A stretch of 64,000 nt of DNA from Ciona intestinalis (lineage: Eukaryota; Chordata; Ascidiacea; Phlebobranchia; Cionidae), in assembly GCF_000224145.3 (NCBI RefSeq), contig NC_020174.2, positions 6,369,106-6,433,105 on the forward strand, read 5' to 3'. A model generated the notes under the pieces. That model did no database searches, was not told the origin of the DNA, and saw nothing but the letters and a program-made list of their open reading frames with translations. Below, one piece after another: positions 12,501-27,500 of the stretch. The position numbers and the translations under genes are program-made. Positions within the stretch are counted from its first letter, which is position 1. Each line of letters begins with the position of its first letter.

Positions 12501-15500
12501 CTAGATAGGTTTCCATACCTTAAAACTTATAGAGAAGACTGTAAAGGTAGGAATGTTCAGTTCAAAGCAGAAAACTATTTCAACCAGAATATCCATTCCA
12601 AGTTTGATCGCAATAGGCGAGCAACAGGCAGAAATTCGCAAGACTTTAAGTGGGTACAAGAAGCACAGCAGCTTACCAGGTCTATTAAGAACCGAACAAA
12701 GGAAACAGAACAGCTGGAGATACAGACTGGAGAAAGGAATGTAACCGTAGGAAAGAACGGCGAGAAAACAAGAAATGTTACTGTAAGTTTCGGGAGGTAA
12801 TAACAACCAAAATGTCTTTAACAATTCCTGTCTTTTTCAGACGAACCAGGTGTACCGGGCGCCCCACGAGTCACTGATACCACGAAAACTTCGATCAGCT
12901 TGGCTTGGTCCAAACCAACACATGACGGTGGAGCTCCAGTGTCCGGTTACGTGGTCGAGATGGCTAAGGAAGATGGCGACGATTTCGAAGTTGTCAGTGG
13001 AGCTCAACCCATTGGATCGCCAGAGTTTGTGGTCACTAGCTTGATGTCCGACTTAAAGTACAAGTACGTACTGAAACTGTGTTTTTTGCTGGCAGTTAGG
13101 TGGTATCAGTTCGTCAACTGAAATATCTTGCCGCTGAACAAATATGCAGTGACGTTACACGCACGCAACCATACGGAATTTCAATTATCGCCACATGCCC
13201 ATTCAATACACATATTGTATATGGAGCCAATAATTTTTTTTCCAATGGCCTATCAATCTCTCGCTTCAAATATCTCTGTTGTTTAGGTTCCGTGTACGAG
13301 CCGTTAACGAAGCCGGCAAATCGGAGCCAAGTTCGGAAACCGAGGCCACTAACCCGGTTGAGATCATTGAGCCGCCAGCTTATGAATTAGACGCTGATAT
13401 GAAACAAGCACTCACAGTAAGATCCGGAGGTTCTATTCGATTATTCGTAACTATTAAAGGACGACCAACACCGACTGCCACTTGGACTAAGGAGGGCGGT
13501 TTGGACACAGATAGAACAGACATTGATACAACTTCGTCATACAGGTACGTTGTAAAGAATTATTTATAAATGTTAGTTTTGAGGCATGAAACCGAATTCT
13601 AATTACCAATATCATCTTTTTGTAGCCTTCTTGTGGTAAATAATTGCAACCGACACGACGCTGGAAAATACGAGTTGGTGATCGAAAACACAGCTGGTTC
13701 AAAGGTTGTTGCTGTGAATGTTAAGGTTTTGGATTCACCAGGGCCAGTACAGAATCTTGGAGTTCAAGATGTAAGTTTCATTCCCTTTAATTACCATCAT
13801 ACACCTAAGTACTTTTTTTAAGTCGAACTTTGTATTGTAGGTGACACGAAGCACTGCCTTTATAATGTGGGATACACCCAAATCTGATGGCGGCGCAGTT
13901 GTCTCAAACTACATCGTTGAGAGGCGCTTGTCGACAAGAAAAGCGTGGACCACGGTATCGACTGAAGTAAACCGCGAGTCCTACAAAGTCACAGGACTCC
14001 AAGAAGGCGAGCAATACTTCTTCCGTGTGCTTGCTGAGAACAAATACGGAATTGGCGAGCCTGCTGAGACCCGCGAGGTCGCTAAAACAGCAGAGGTTCC
14101 AGGAGCTCCCAAATCATTGGACTTGACCGACATCAGCAAAACGACTGCGTCCTTGGTGTGGACCAAGCCAGACTCTGATGGAGGAAGTCCTATCACTTCA
14201 TACTTGCTTGAGCTTCAACGTGTTGGAATGGAAACCTGGATTACTAAATCTACTACAAGCGCAATGAAGTATGTATTCTTGTATAGTTTCCGTTATTACT
14301 TCTATTATTATGGTATTAACGGTTTATAATTTTACTCTTAGGGCAACCATCAACGATTTGAACGAAGGAGCCGAATACAATTTCCGAGTTCGAGCTAAAA
14401 ATACGATCGGTGCTGGCGAACCTACCCAGACGTTGCATTCAGTTGTTGCGAAGGACGATATTATCAAACCAGGAGTTGACCTTAGAGATCTATACATGGG
14501 CACAATAACAGCTAAAGCTGGGACCAATGTCCGCATTAAAGTTCCATTGATCGGTACGTAGTGATACCTTATATAACGTGCATATGTTAAACAGCATTCA
14601 ACGAGATTGTTTTACAACAGGCAAACCGTTACCTACTGCTCAGTGGAAACGAAACGAAGAAACCGTACGTGAGACACAACGTGTCAACACCGACTTGGGC
14701 GATGGTTGCACAATATTAAACATCAAGGATTGTCAACGTACTGACGCTGGAACATACGACATAGTTGTCAAAAATGCTGCTGGCAGTAAAACAGTGCCGC
14801 TTAAGGTAGAGTTTGCACTCCAGGCGAAACATTTTGTTAAACTATATATTTTTATAACATTTTTTTTATTTCAACTGTAGCTGACCGTGTTTGATCGTCC
14901 AAGCATGCCACGAGGCCCGATCGAGTTTACCAACGTAACGGCTGATGCACTAAATATGTCTTGGCAAGTACCCGAGCAAGATGGTGGCGCACAAATCAAC
15001 AACTATGTCGTCATGAGTCGCGAAAAAGAAAGTGATAAATGGATAGAAATCGCTGGATCCGTGGCGAGAACTTCGCTTAAGGTGAATAGAGTGATATAAA
15101 AGGCGAGGAATCACATCGAGCAAATGGCTAAATATTATGATTTAACAGGTGGGTCGCCTCACTCGGGATCAGGAATATATTTTCAGAGTGTTTGCTGAGA
15201 ATAGATTTGGTCGATCCGAACCGTTGGATTCGAAAGCAATTCTTGTAGAATATCCATTCAAACGACCCGGTATGCCTGGTCAACCTGAAGTGGCGAAATG
15301 CACACGAGATACGGTGACGCTGACTTGGGATGCGCCTACAAGTGACGGTGGTGTGTAGTTTGTTCCATATAAATTGTTTGTATAATTTCTTCGAGCCTTT
15401 TGTAAACTTTGTTAAATATTAGGTGACAAGATATTCGCCTACCATGTCGAAAAGAAAGACAGGAACGCCATTTTGTGGACACCAGCAACCAGAGCTCCTG

Positions 15501-18500
15501 CTAAAGACACTTCGCTCAAGGTACGCACTCCGCACCAGTGTGCTGTGGCTGTTTGGTTCATGGAGCACTTTTAATAATATTTACTTTTACCAGATCACTG
15601 CTTTGACCGAGAATTTGGAATACCAATTTCGAGTTTGCGCGGAGAATTTGGCAGGTGTTGGAAAGTTCAGTCGAGCATCTGAGTCAAACATATGCAGAGA
15701 CAGCGTTGACAAGCCAGGCCGTCCAAATATTCTTGAAGTTGGACGCAATTCCGTGTCTTTGGAATGGGCCAAGCCAGAATACGATGGTGGTGCCAAGATT
15801 ACTGGATACACAATTGAAAGGCGTGAACTACCAGATGGCCGATGGTTGAAATGTAACTTCAGCAATGTGATCGACACGCAGTTCAATGTTACCGGACTTA
15901 CAGAAGAGAAAGATTATATTTTCCGGTTTGTAGAGACTTGCTTAATATTCCCGCTATGTTAACATTGCGTCTAAATGAAATGATTTCTTCCAGAATCTTC
16001 GCGAAGAACGCGGCCGGTGCTGTTTCTGAGGCATCAGATTTATCTGAAGCGATAACTTGCAAGGATGAAATCTCACCACCACGTGTAGAATTTGACGCAA
16101 AATTGCGTGATGTTCTCACTGTGAAAGCAGGCGACAACGTGAAGCTTGAAGCTAAGATTTCTGGTAAGATCATCTTCAATTGGTGATAGTTGGTTCAAAT
16201 TGTATAAGTGTTCTAACTTTTCTTGATTACAGGCAAACCGTTCCCATCAGTCCGATGGAGCAAGGCTGGCGAGCCACTTGAGGATAGCAACTTGCTCAAC
16301 ATTATCAACGCAGATTCCACCAGTGTGGTTCACATACGGGACTGCAGACGTACAGATTCTGGCCAATACACTATCGACCTAAAGAACATAGCTGGCAGCA
16401 GGAGCTTGACGGTTAGCTTAAAGGTTCTTGACAGACCTGGACCTCCAGAAAACGTCACGGTTGCTGACGTCACTTCAAGTCGGGCAAAGATCACGTGGTA
16501 TGCACCACGTGACGACGGTGGTGCTCACGTGACACACTACGTCATTGAAAAACGTGAAACCAGCCGCTTAGCATGGACGCTTGTATCAAACCAGGTAAAT
16601 GCTTCCTTCATATTTAAATTAAACTAAACCTAGGACCTATTTAAGTACTTATTTATTGTATAGGCCGAAGGAACCAGCTTCCGAGTTTCAAACCTTTTGG
16701 AACACAATGAATACATCTTCCGAGTTATGGGCGTAAACAAGTACGGACAAGGTGAAGCAGCCGAGTCTCAACCGCTGAAGGCCGAGAACCCATTCACCTT
16801 ACCTGGAAAGCCTTCCCAACCCGAAGTGTGCAATGTAACCAGGGATTCATGTGTGCTGACTTGGACTAGACCTATCACCGATGGTGGATCGGAAATCACT
16901 AACTACATTCTCGAGAAGAGAGAAAGGTATATGTCGCGATTATAAATATATTCAGACGGCTTACGTAGTTATACTAACCGGGCACCTTTTAACTATAGGA
17001 GAGGAACTCGCTGGGTTCGTGCAACAAGGAAAAACATAACTGAATGTCGTTTCCGACTGACGGGTCTTCCTGAGAATTCAGAAATTGAGTTCCGAGTTGC
17101 AGCTGAGAATGCGGCAGGCACTGGTGAACCATCTGATGCTAGTAGTTATACAACTATTGTGGATCCAATATATCCACCGGGTAAGTCTTTTGTTTCAAAA
17201 CAACGCAATATTGTTTGAGGTAGTAATTACATGACTTAACGTGCGGTTGTATTCTAGGACCACCCTCGAATCCGAAAACCACCGAAACTACGCGAAAGAG
17301 TGCGACTGTTTCGTGGGGCAAACCAATGTATGACGGTGGAAGTGAAATCACAGGTTACGCAGTTCAGTATGCTGAGGTGAAGGGCGAAGTCGAGATTGAA
17401 GAGGACGCTTGGATCAAATGTCCCCTCCCAGCCCGTTATTCACTTACAGAGTACACCGTATGCGACTTGGTTGAAAACCGAGAGTATCGCCTTCGTATTG
17501 CTGCTGTTAACAACGCTGGGGTTGGAGAGTTTGCTTTGGTCGCTGGAAAGGTAGTTGCTAAAGATATCCTGATGGCTCCCGATATTGAAATTGACGCCAG
17601 TTTGCGACAAGCACTGAAGGTAATGCTATTTTCAGATTAACAGTAAAAAATCTCAATTCAAATGCTTAAAATGTATTTAATCCCGATCGTTTTTTAGGTT
17701 AAAGCTGGAAATTCGATTCGACTATTTTCAACTTACCGAGGAAGTCCCGCTCCAATGGTTACATGGAGGAAAGACGAAGGGAAATTACCTGATCTTTGCC
17801 ACGTTGATACCACAGATTCAACTACTCTGTTGTTGATTGAAGATTCTACTAGGTAAGTTGTCTCGTATTAAAAAGGTACATATATGTGGTATAATTCGTT
17901 AGTCGGCCACGCGAGAAAAAAATAAGTTACATTCATTCACTTACCCAAACTATTTTGGATTTAGAAATGACAGTGGACAGTACAGCCTAGCCCTCGAAAA
18001 CAGCGCTGGATCAAAAACAGTGACTGTTAATGTCGTGGTGTTGGATACTCCATCTGCACCTACAGCGCTTGCTGCAAAGGATGTTACCAAAGAGTCAGTA
18101 ACTCTTACTTGGTCGCCGCCTGCTAACAATGGTGGGAGCGTGGTGCAACATTACATTGTTGAAAAGAAGGAAACAACCAAAAAAGCTTGGGCTACCGTCA
18201 CAATGACTTGTGTCAGAAACACATTCAAGGTAATGATCGTTGAAATGCATTTTTCCTCCATGTTAGAGTAGACTTCTCACATTTCCAATTCGCAGGTTTT
18301 GAACCTTAATGAAGGCATGAGCTACTATTTCCGAGTTATGGCTGAGAACGAGTACGGTATTGGTGCAGCCTGTGAGACACCGGGTGCTATCAAGGCATCG
18401 GAAGTACCAAGCGCGCCAGGCAGGTTGGAGGTTACACAAACCACTTCTAACAGTGTGTCCTTGGCATGGACCAAACCAGATACCGACGGTGGAAGCAAAG

Positions 18501-21500
18501 TTACAGGTTTGTGCTCTCTTCCATTTTATTATATGGGGTTCATTTCTCCTGATTTACTAATCGTTAACTCTTCATAGGCTATCTTATCGAGTACAGAGAA
18601 GCCAGTGCTGAAAGCTGGAAACAAGCGGCACAGGTTAAGACAATTGCCGATACAGTAACACGATTATCGGAGGGCAAAGAGTATTACTTCAGAGTGAAAG
18701 CGCTCAACGAGAACGGCTTGGGCGACCATCGTGAAATACTACAACCTGTCGTAGTCCGTGATGAGGTAAATATTGCATTGTTGTTTAAACACATATACGA
18801 TAAACATGTAGTAGCAGAATATAACCGTGTTTACTTACAGGTTGAAGCAGCTGAGATTGACATGGGAGGTCTTTCAAACCTTGCATTCTACGCAAAGAAA
18901 GGAGACGACCTTAAAGCTAAAGTCGCCCTTCGTGGAAAACCTCTACCAGTTGCAGTATGGAAGCGAGATAGCGCTGACTTGCGACAAACCAGTCGTGTTA
19001 ATGTCGATGCTTTCGGAAATTATTCTTTACTTACCATTAAAGGTACGTTGGAATATACAATTACGCCCGAGTATTGTTATTTTTTGCAATGTATAAATTA
19101 TACCTTTTGTTTACAGACTGCATTGTTGATGATGCTGGTGTTTACGAGATCATTGCTACGAACCCGCTTGCCAAAGTGAACGCCCAAGTTCAGATCGTAA
19201 TTTACGATAAACCAGGTGCTCCTCAAGGACCTGTTCGATTCGACAAAGTCACGGCAGACTCCATTACCTTGTCATGGGAAGCTCCAAAAGTCACTGGCGG
19301 ATGCCAAATATCAAGTTACATCGTTGAGAAGCGTGAAGCCACCAGTACTGTAAGTATTTCATCGTTAGCCTCGCCACTACTTTTGCTCAAACATATACAA
19401 ACAAAATGTCACTCCAGGTATGGACCATGGTATCGGCTGCATGTGCACGCAACACGGTCAAAGCCACCAAGCTTGTTGCTGGAACCGAATACGTCTTCCG
19501 CATCAAAGCAGAAAATCGATTCGGTGTTGGACCAATGCTCACCTCCGAGCCTGTAACGGCACAACATCCTTACAAGACACCAGGTACACCAACTCAGCCA
19601 CAGATCTGCAGAGTTACGAAAGATTCCGTCACTTTACGATGGAGCGAACCAGTCAACGATGGTGGTTCGCCGATCACTGGATATCACATGGAACACAAGG
19701 ACAGGAACTCTATCTTATGGATGGTAGGCATTATTTACATTTGTTTTATTTACCAGAATGTAAAGTGTGCGATTTGAAATATTTTAACCTGTCACTTTGC
19801 AGAAAACCAACAAAACGACGATTTCGGAGACGGAATACCGCGCTAGTGGTTTGGACCAAGGCCTCGAGTACGAGTTCCGCGTGTACGCTGAAAATGCTGC
19901 TGGCATAAGCAAGGCAAGCAGGCCATCCGAGCTTGCACATTGTCGCGATCCGATTGACCCACCAGGAAAGCCAGAAGCATTGCAGGTAAAATAAGGTTCC
20001 CGGTATATGCATGGGTGATCTTGTTCAGGTAAATAACTCACACTTGTGTTTTCAGGTTGGCGGACGATATGTAACTATTGAATGGACAAAATCAATGTAT
20101 GATGGTGGAAGCAAGCTGATTGGCTACAACGTCGAAAAACGCGAACTCCCAGACGGTCGATGGCTCAAGGCAAATTACGGCAACGTTTCTGAGACACATT
20201 TCAAGGTCGACGGACTTTCTGAAAACCGAAAATACGAGTTCAGAGTGTTCGCTAAGAACGCTATCGGTAAGTATACGGTTTGTGATAAAGTAACTTTTCA
20301 AAGTGCTCTATGTAAAAACATCCATTTTACAACTCTAGGCTCGGTGTCTGAACCATCCGAAATTTCGTCGCCAATTCTTTGCCGGGACGAGTTGGAGCCA
20401 CCAAGTTTGGAATATGACCAGTCGCTCCGAGATACGCAGGTTGTGCGTGCTGGAGACACGGCCAAGTTTACGATCCGAGTTTACGGCAAGCCTTCTCCAT
20501 CTGTGAGGTGGTGTAGAGATGGCCGGGACATTGACCAATCACCACGTGTTAAGTTCGATCATTCAACTACTCATACAACATTAACTATTGGAGATACTAC
20601 AAGGAACGACACTGGTAAGCCTACATACCACTAAGTTTACTAATATACATAATATTTTAACAATCTAACCGAATGACGTTTATTTTAGGACAATATACTT
20701 TACTTCTTTCCAACGATGCCGGTGAGCGTTCTTTGGCAATCCAGCTCAAAGTGCTTGATATTCCCGGCCCAGTAAGACACTTGGCTGTTGAAGATATCAC
20801 CGCCACCAAATGTACAGTGACATGGGATCCACCTTGCGCCGATGGTGGAAGCAACATCACAAACTACATTGTCGAAAAACGCCAGACGAGCCGTATCACT
20901 TGGACACAGATCGCTTCTGATATCCAAGCTAGATACATTAAAGTTGGACATTTGATGAAAGATAACGAATACATATTCAGGTAAATACAAAAATATTTTT
21001 TTAAATTTACATAGCAACTATATTTGTATAAAGCAAATCTGACATAAATAAAAAATCTTACAGAGTACGAGCCGAGAACAAGTTTGGTCTTGGTGATGTT
21101 ACGGAATCGACACCTATTGTGACAAAGAACCCGTTCAAGGTACCTGATTCACCAAGCAATCTTCAGATTTCAAATGTTAATAGGAAGAGTCTTATTCTAA
21201 CATGGGATCGCCCCACTGAAGACGGCGGCTCTGAGGTTACCAACTACGTCGTCGAAAAGAGAGAGAAGCTTGGTTCGAAATGGTTCCGAGTCACTTCAAG
21301 ACAAATCGAAGAATGCCGATTGAAAATCACTGGCTTGCAGGAAGGGCAGGAGTACGAGTTCCAAGTCATGGCCGAAAACGCTGAAGGAGTGAGTCAGCCA
21401 AGTGCCAGCTCTGAATCTGTCGTACTTCGGGATCCGATTTATCCGCCTGGAGAGCCAAGAACTGTAAAAGTAACTGACACGACAAGGAGCTCCATAAGTT

Positions 21501-24500
21501 TGTCTTGGTCGGCACCGACATTCGACGGTGGTAGTGATATCACAGGTTATACTGTTGAGATTTTGCCTGAAGATGCTGAAACCGAAGACTGGTTGGCTTG
21601 CACATCAAGCTCCGGATCTATCAGCACCCAGTACACTATCACTGGCCTGCAGGGCGAGAAATTGTACAAGATTCGCGTACGAGCAGTGAACGCAGGCGGA
21701 TCAAGCGAACCGGCTCAGTTGGCCACTGCTGTGCAACCCAAGGATGTATTGATTGAGCCTGAGATTGAAGTCGATGCCGATGTCGGACAGTTTGTGTCCG
21801 TTCGTGCTGGAGGTACCATCCGACTCTTCAGTATTATTAGAGGCCGACCAACACCAACTGCTAAATGGTCGAAACTTGACGGCCAGATAAACGAAATGGC
21901 TCAAATTGAAACTACGGTTTATTCAACGCTTCTGCTGATCAACAACTGCTCAAGAAGTGATGCTGGACGATATGTGCTTACCCTGGAGAATTCATCAGGA
22001 ACTAAAACTGTGTCGATCACTGTTAAAGTTCTTGATACGCCAGGAGCTGTAAAGAACCTTAAAGTTACTGAAGTTACTCGGGACCATGCTGTTATATCTT
22101 GGGAGATGCCAGAACTTGACGGCGGCTCCGTTGTCAGTAACTACCTGATACAGAAGCGAGAGACAACACGCAAGGCCTTCCAGGCTGTGGGAAGCACCCC
22201 ACACAGAACAAGTTTCAAAATCACCGGACTTGTTGAGGGGGATTCATACTTCTTCAGAGTTTTGGCTGAAAACGAGTACGGCATTGGTGTACCATGCGAG
22301 ACCACACAAGCAGTTAAGATCTCAGAGGTTCCAAGCTTGCCAGAACAAGTAGAAGTCAGCGATATAACCAACACATCTGCAACTCTATCTTGGACTAAAC
22401 CAGAACACGACGGTGGAAGTCCTATTACAGGGTATGTGGTGGAGCATATGCAGAAGGGTGGCTTCGAATCTTGGACCGTCGGTGGTTCGACGAAGAACAT
22501 GAAGCTTGTTGTTGGAAAACTTAACACTGGAAAAGATTACGTGTTCCGAGTTCGTGCCCAGAACGATGTTGGCATCTCAGACGGTCGGGAAACAAACACC
22601 GTGAATATTCGTGAGCTTCTCATCGCTCCCAATGTTGATACAAGCAAGATATTTAACAACACTGTATGCGAGAAGGTGGGAACCAATATTCATATCAAGG
22701 TCCCTTATTCGGGAATACCGACACCAACTGCACAGTTCTTGCGAAATGGAGAACCATTGAAGCAGACCAGTAGAGTCAACTCTGTTACTTCCGACGGAGT
22801 TGCAAAGCTCAATATCGGAGAAGTAACCCGAAAGGATGCCGGTGAATACGAGCTTGTTGTTAAGAATTCAGTCGGTACAAAGACTGCTACTCTGCGTGTT
22901 GTCGTCATGGAAAAACCAGGACCACCAACCGGACCCATGGAGATAAAGGACGTATCTGCAGAGAGCATCACCGTTGCATGGGCAGCACCAGAAGAAGACG
23001 GAGGAACTCCAGTCACACATTACACACTCGAGAAACTGGATAGTAATATCGGGTGGACAGAAGTATCTGGATTCGTAGTTCGAACATCGCAGAAAGTCAC
23101 CAGACTCACAACTGGACAGGAATACGTATTCAGAGTTAAAGCAGCAAACAAGTTTGGTTTGAGTGATCCACTTGATTCTCAACCTATCATGGCCCGTCAT
23201 CCATTCAACAAACCAGGCGTACCAAGTCCACCACAGATAGTGTCGGTAACCAGTGATTCTATAGTAATCAGCTGGCAAGAGCCAACCAACGATGGTGGTT
23301 CCGCCATTTTAGGTTACCATGTCGAACGCAAGGACAGAAACTCAATCATGTGGACGAAGGCAAACAGCTACATCGTGCGGGATACAACGTTCAAATGCGG
23401 AAACCTTTCACAAGGTCTCAGTTACGAGTTCAGAGTGACCGCTGAGAATTTGGCTGGCATGGGCAAAACAAGCAAGACATCAGACGCAGTGATCACACGC
23501 GACCCGATCGAACCACCACGTGACGTGCACGTTACTAGAGTCAACAGAACCAACATCACATTACAATGGCGACGACCAGAGTACGATGGCGGCAGCAAGG
23601 TTACCGGATATATCATTGAAAAAGCGGACGTACCTAACGGTAGATGGATGAAATGCAACTTTAACAAAGTAATCGATCAGACGTTCGAAGCTGATGGTCT
23701 CATCGAAGGAAAAACTTACGAGTTTAGAGTCATCGCACAAAATGCAGCGGGTAGCGTCAGCAAGCCGTCCGAATCCACTGGATCTGTAACTGCACGAGAT
23801 GAAGTTGAACCAGCAAGCGTGGATGTCGATGCCCAATACCGCGACGTTGTTTGCGTTAAGGCTGGAGAAACTTTCACACTTAAAACACACATCAACGGCA
23901 AACCAGTTCCTACTGTTTCGTGGGAGAAAGACGGAAAGGAATTCGTTTCTGGACCTCGCATCAGTATTCTTACAACAGATGTAACATCCAACGTTACTGT
24001 AAAAGATTGTCGCAGAACCGACAGTGGAACTTATACAATCAAGGTACACAACGCTGCAGGTGAACGATCTATCGGTATCAACGTACGAGTGCTGGATACA
24101 CCAGGCGTGTGCGAGTCGGTAACGGTGACCGGTGTTACAGCCGAAAAGTGCTCTTTGTCTTGGCAGCCACCGAAACTAAATGGAGGCGCAAAGATCACTG
24201 GATACACGATTGAGAAGCGTGAAACATCTCGCTTGGCGTGGACAGTGGTGGTTTATGGCACAGAACTCACACAGCACAAAGTAACTGGCTTGATCAGAGG
24301 AAACGAATACATATTCCGAATCAGAGCAGAAAACAAGTTTGGACTTGGCGATCATGCTGAAACAGATGCAGTTGCTGCTGTTGATCCGTTTGTTGCTCCG
24401 GATGCTCCTGGAGCACCAGAAGTATCAAATGTTATGAAAAACAGCTGTACTGTGATGTGGACGAGGCCAGAATCGGATGGCGGTGCCGAAATAGCGGGTT

Positions 24501-27500
24501 ACATCGTTGAAAGACGAGAGAAGAACTCTGCAAGATGGCACCGAGTCAACCGAAGACTCGTATCCGATCTTCGATCAAGGGTCACTGAACTCAAGGAAGG
24601 AAGCGAGGTTGAGTTCAGGGTTTACGCTGAAAATCGTGCTGGAGTTGGTCAAGCAAGCGAGTCGTCAGGATTTGTAAAACTAATGGATCCTATATACGTA
24701 CCAGAAGCACCTGGAATTCCACGAGTTACAGACAGCACAAAATCTTCTGTTTCTCTGCGATGGACGAGACCTATGTATGATGGTGGTGCTGATATTATTG
24801 GTTATTCTGTTGAATATGCTGAAGTATCAGAAAAGGAAGAAGACGAAGATTTTGACCAAGAAGCTGTTGTGTGGGGCAAAGCCGTTGACAAGACTTGTCT
24901 TAGAAACACAGCATACACCATTACTGGACTTGTGCAAAACAAGAGCTACCGCTTCCGCGTGTGTGCTCATAACAGCTTGGGTGCTTCTGCCCCGGCGATA
25001 ACTGCAACCAAGGTAGTGCCGGTGGAAAGGTTTGAACCACCAACCTTCGGGCCAGACACTGATCTTAGAAAAACGTTATCTGTCAGAGCTGGTGGATCTG
25101 TTCGACTTGCTGTTCCAATCATTGGACGACCAGCACCTAGTGTGTCTTGGTCAAGAACACATAACGGTTTGAAGGAGCGCGCAATTATCGATACAACTGA
25201 TACTATGACCACTTTGCTTATTGAAAATGTGACCAGAGACGATACGGCCAAATACACACTCACACTTTCCAACCAAAGCGGAACCATTGCTGCCAGTGTT
25301 ATGGTCAAAGTACTTGATACGCCAGCAGCACCTGAAGAACTTGCGATTACCGGCATGTCAAAGAGTGCGATTTCCGTATCTTGGAAAGCACCGGAGATCG
25401 ATGGCGGAAGTAACATCACCAACTACATTCTTGAACGAAGAGAAGCCACCAAGAAAGCGTGGTCTACAGTGGAAACCGCTTGCGCACGAACGTCGTACAA
25501 ATTCACCAAACTCAATGAAGGGTTCCGATACTACTTCAGAGTGATGGCAGAAAACGAATACGGCGTCGGAGCACCGGCACAGACCGAGCATCCAGTCAGA
25601 GCATCAGAAGAGCCAGGCCCGCCAAAGTCAATCCAATGCACCGATATTACAAAAGACAGTGTGTCATTGCAGTGGCAGAAGCCTGACTACGATGGTGGAA
25701 GCGAAATTCTTGATTACACGATTGAACAACAGCTCAAAGGATTTGATCAATGGACCAAGGTCAAGGTAGTCAAGGCATCGCTTCACAACTACGTGGTAAC
25801 ACATTTGAATGAGAACCAACAATACACCTTCCGTGTTTCGGCAAGAAACGATACAGGAACTAGTCCATCGACAGAGCTGTCAGGATACGTTCTTGTTGTT
25901 ACTCAAACTGCACCACCGGATGCGGAATTAGGTGGTTTTAGCCAAAAACTTGTTGAAGGGAAGGCTGGTACTACCATTCAAGCTTCAATTGTAATCAAAG
26001 GTAAACCAGCACCTACAACCGAATGGAAACGTGAAGGTGAAGAGCTCAAGATGACCAGCAGAAACAACTATGAAACTGTTGGAAATCAAGCGGTTCTTAC
26101 AATTAAGGACGCAGAACTGAAAGATGCAGGCAACTACCAACTGCTCTTGGAAAATAGCGTTGGAAGCAAGACAATCCCTGTCGTTGTTCGAGTTCTTGAT
26201 AAGCCGGGTGCTCCGAAGGGTCCAGTTGAGTTCTCAGGAGTGACTTCAGATTCGCTTGTCCTGTCATGGAGTTCTCCTGAAGCTGATGGTGGTGCCGCGG
26301 TCAACAACTATATTGTTGATATGAGGGAAACATCAGGTGATGCAACTGAATGGAGAATGATATCGGGATCGACAGCAAGAAATTCTCTGAAGGTGACAAG
26401 ACTTATACCAGGAATGGATTATGCTTTCCGAATCCGAGCCGAGAACCGATTTGGAATCGGAAAAGGTTTGGAATCTGGTTCCATCAAGGCTCAGTTTCCA
26501 TTCAAGACACCTGGGTCGCCAAGTGCACCAACTATCATTGCTACTACACGTGAGACTATGACCATCAAATGGGAAGCACCGATGAATGACGGCGGTTCGA
26601 AGATTCTGGGCTATCACATCGAAAAGAAGGACAGAAACTCTATCTTGTGGATGAAGTGCAGCAAAACCTTGCTCTCCAGTACAGAGTACAAAATCACCAA
26701 CTTACAAGAAGGTCTTGAATACGAGTTCCGCGTGTATGCAGAGAATGCTGCAGGTTGTGGAAAGACAAGCAAGCCATCTGACTCTGCTGTTGCGCGAGAT
26801 TCAGTCGATCCGCCACAAGATATAGAAGTCGTTGGAATCACCAGGAATTCAGCTCATATACAATGGAAGAAGCCAGAGTATGATGGTGGATCCAGGGTAA
26901 CTGGTTACATCATTGAGCGAATGGAGGTTCCAGCTGGCCGATGGCTCAAATGTAACTTTAGCAACGTGTCGATCACCAACTTTAACATTGAAGGCCTAAC
27001 TGAAGGAACGAAATATCAATTCCGAGTTTGCGCCAAGAACGCAGCGGGTGCTGTAAGCATTCCATGTATGACTATACTACCTGTGCTTATCAAGGACGAT
27101 TTACAACCACCCACAATTGACATGGACGCAAGGTTTGCTGAGCTGATAACTGTACGAGCTGGCAGAACTATTAAGCTTGAAGCTGGTATTCGTGGCAAGC
27201 CGACGCCAACAATCACATGGAAGAAAGACGAACAGGAGTTTAAAACAACCGGGCGAATTGTTATCAGAAATACCGACATCTCGTCCTGCTTGGAAATCAG
27301 TGATGCAGATAAAGAAGACACAGCTACTTACTCGCTCACTGTCCAGAACTTTGGTGGTTCTCGCTCACTATCAATTCAAGTCAAAGTACTTGACAAGCCA
27401 GGAGCTCCTACAGGACCTGTACAAGTAACCGGTATCACAGCTGAGAAGTGTACGATCAAGTGGAGTCCACCTAAGCGTGATGGAGGAGCACCGATCACTA

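Larger units (their letters stand above)
8017..13368 (+). repeat. Titin C-zone super-repeat 2
   Basis: Same 11-domain order, spread over exon 1 (end) to exon 16 (start). The Ig domains start near 8017, 9097 and 10698. The long intron 12047-12840 lies between Fn positions 10 and 11; the junction recreates a Tyr codon in D-P-I-Y. Fn position 6 reads ERNSILW. Confidence 0.88.
8526..21063 (+). other. Intron-dense titin block (exons 2-40)
   Basis: Forty short introns cut super-repeats 2-4. Exons that keep frame: 8598-8850, 8922-9026, 9097-9481, 9554-9760, 9833-10006, 10085-10207, 10326-10622, 10698-10805, 10861-11040, 11111-11265, 11447-11591, 11668-11818, 11895-12046, 12841-13063, 13287-13544, 13626-13770, 13841-14268, 14342-14553, 14621-14805, 14881-15081, 15149-15350, 15423-15520, 15594-15925, 15994-16163, 16233-16594, 16664-16926, 16999-17180, 17258-17619, 17698-17852, 17965-18229, 18296-18506, 18578-18765, 18841-19042, 19117-19349, 19418-19723, 19803-19985, 20056-20266, 20339-20614, 20689-20980. 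Each junction was chosen so that GT-AG, codon phase and the Ig/Fn consensus all agree. The only intron over 300 nt is 12047-12840. Confidence 0.88.

Noticed and set aside
12850..13121. Open frames overlapping titin exon 15
   Set aside because: They are off-frame readings of, or intron extensions of, the Fn-III exon at 12841-13063.
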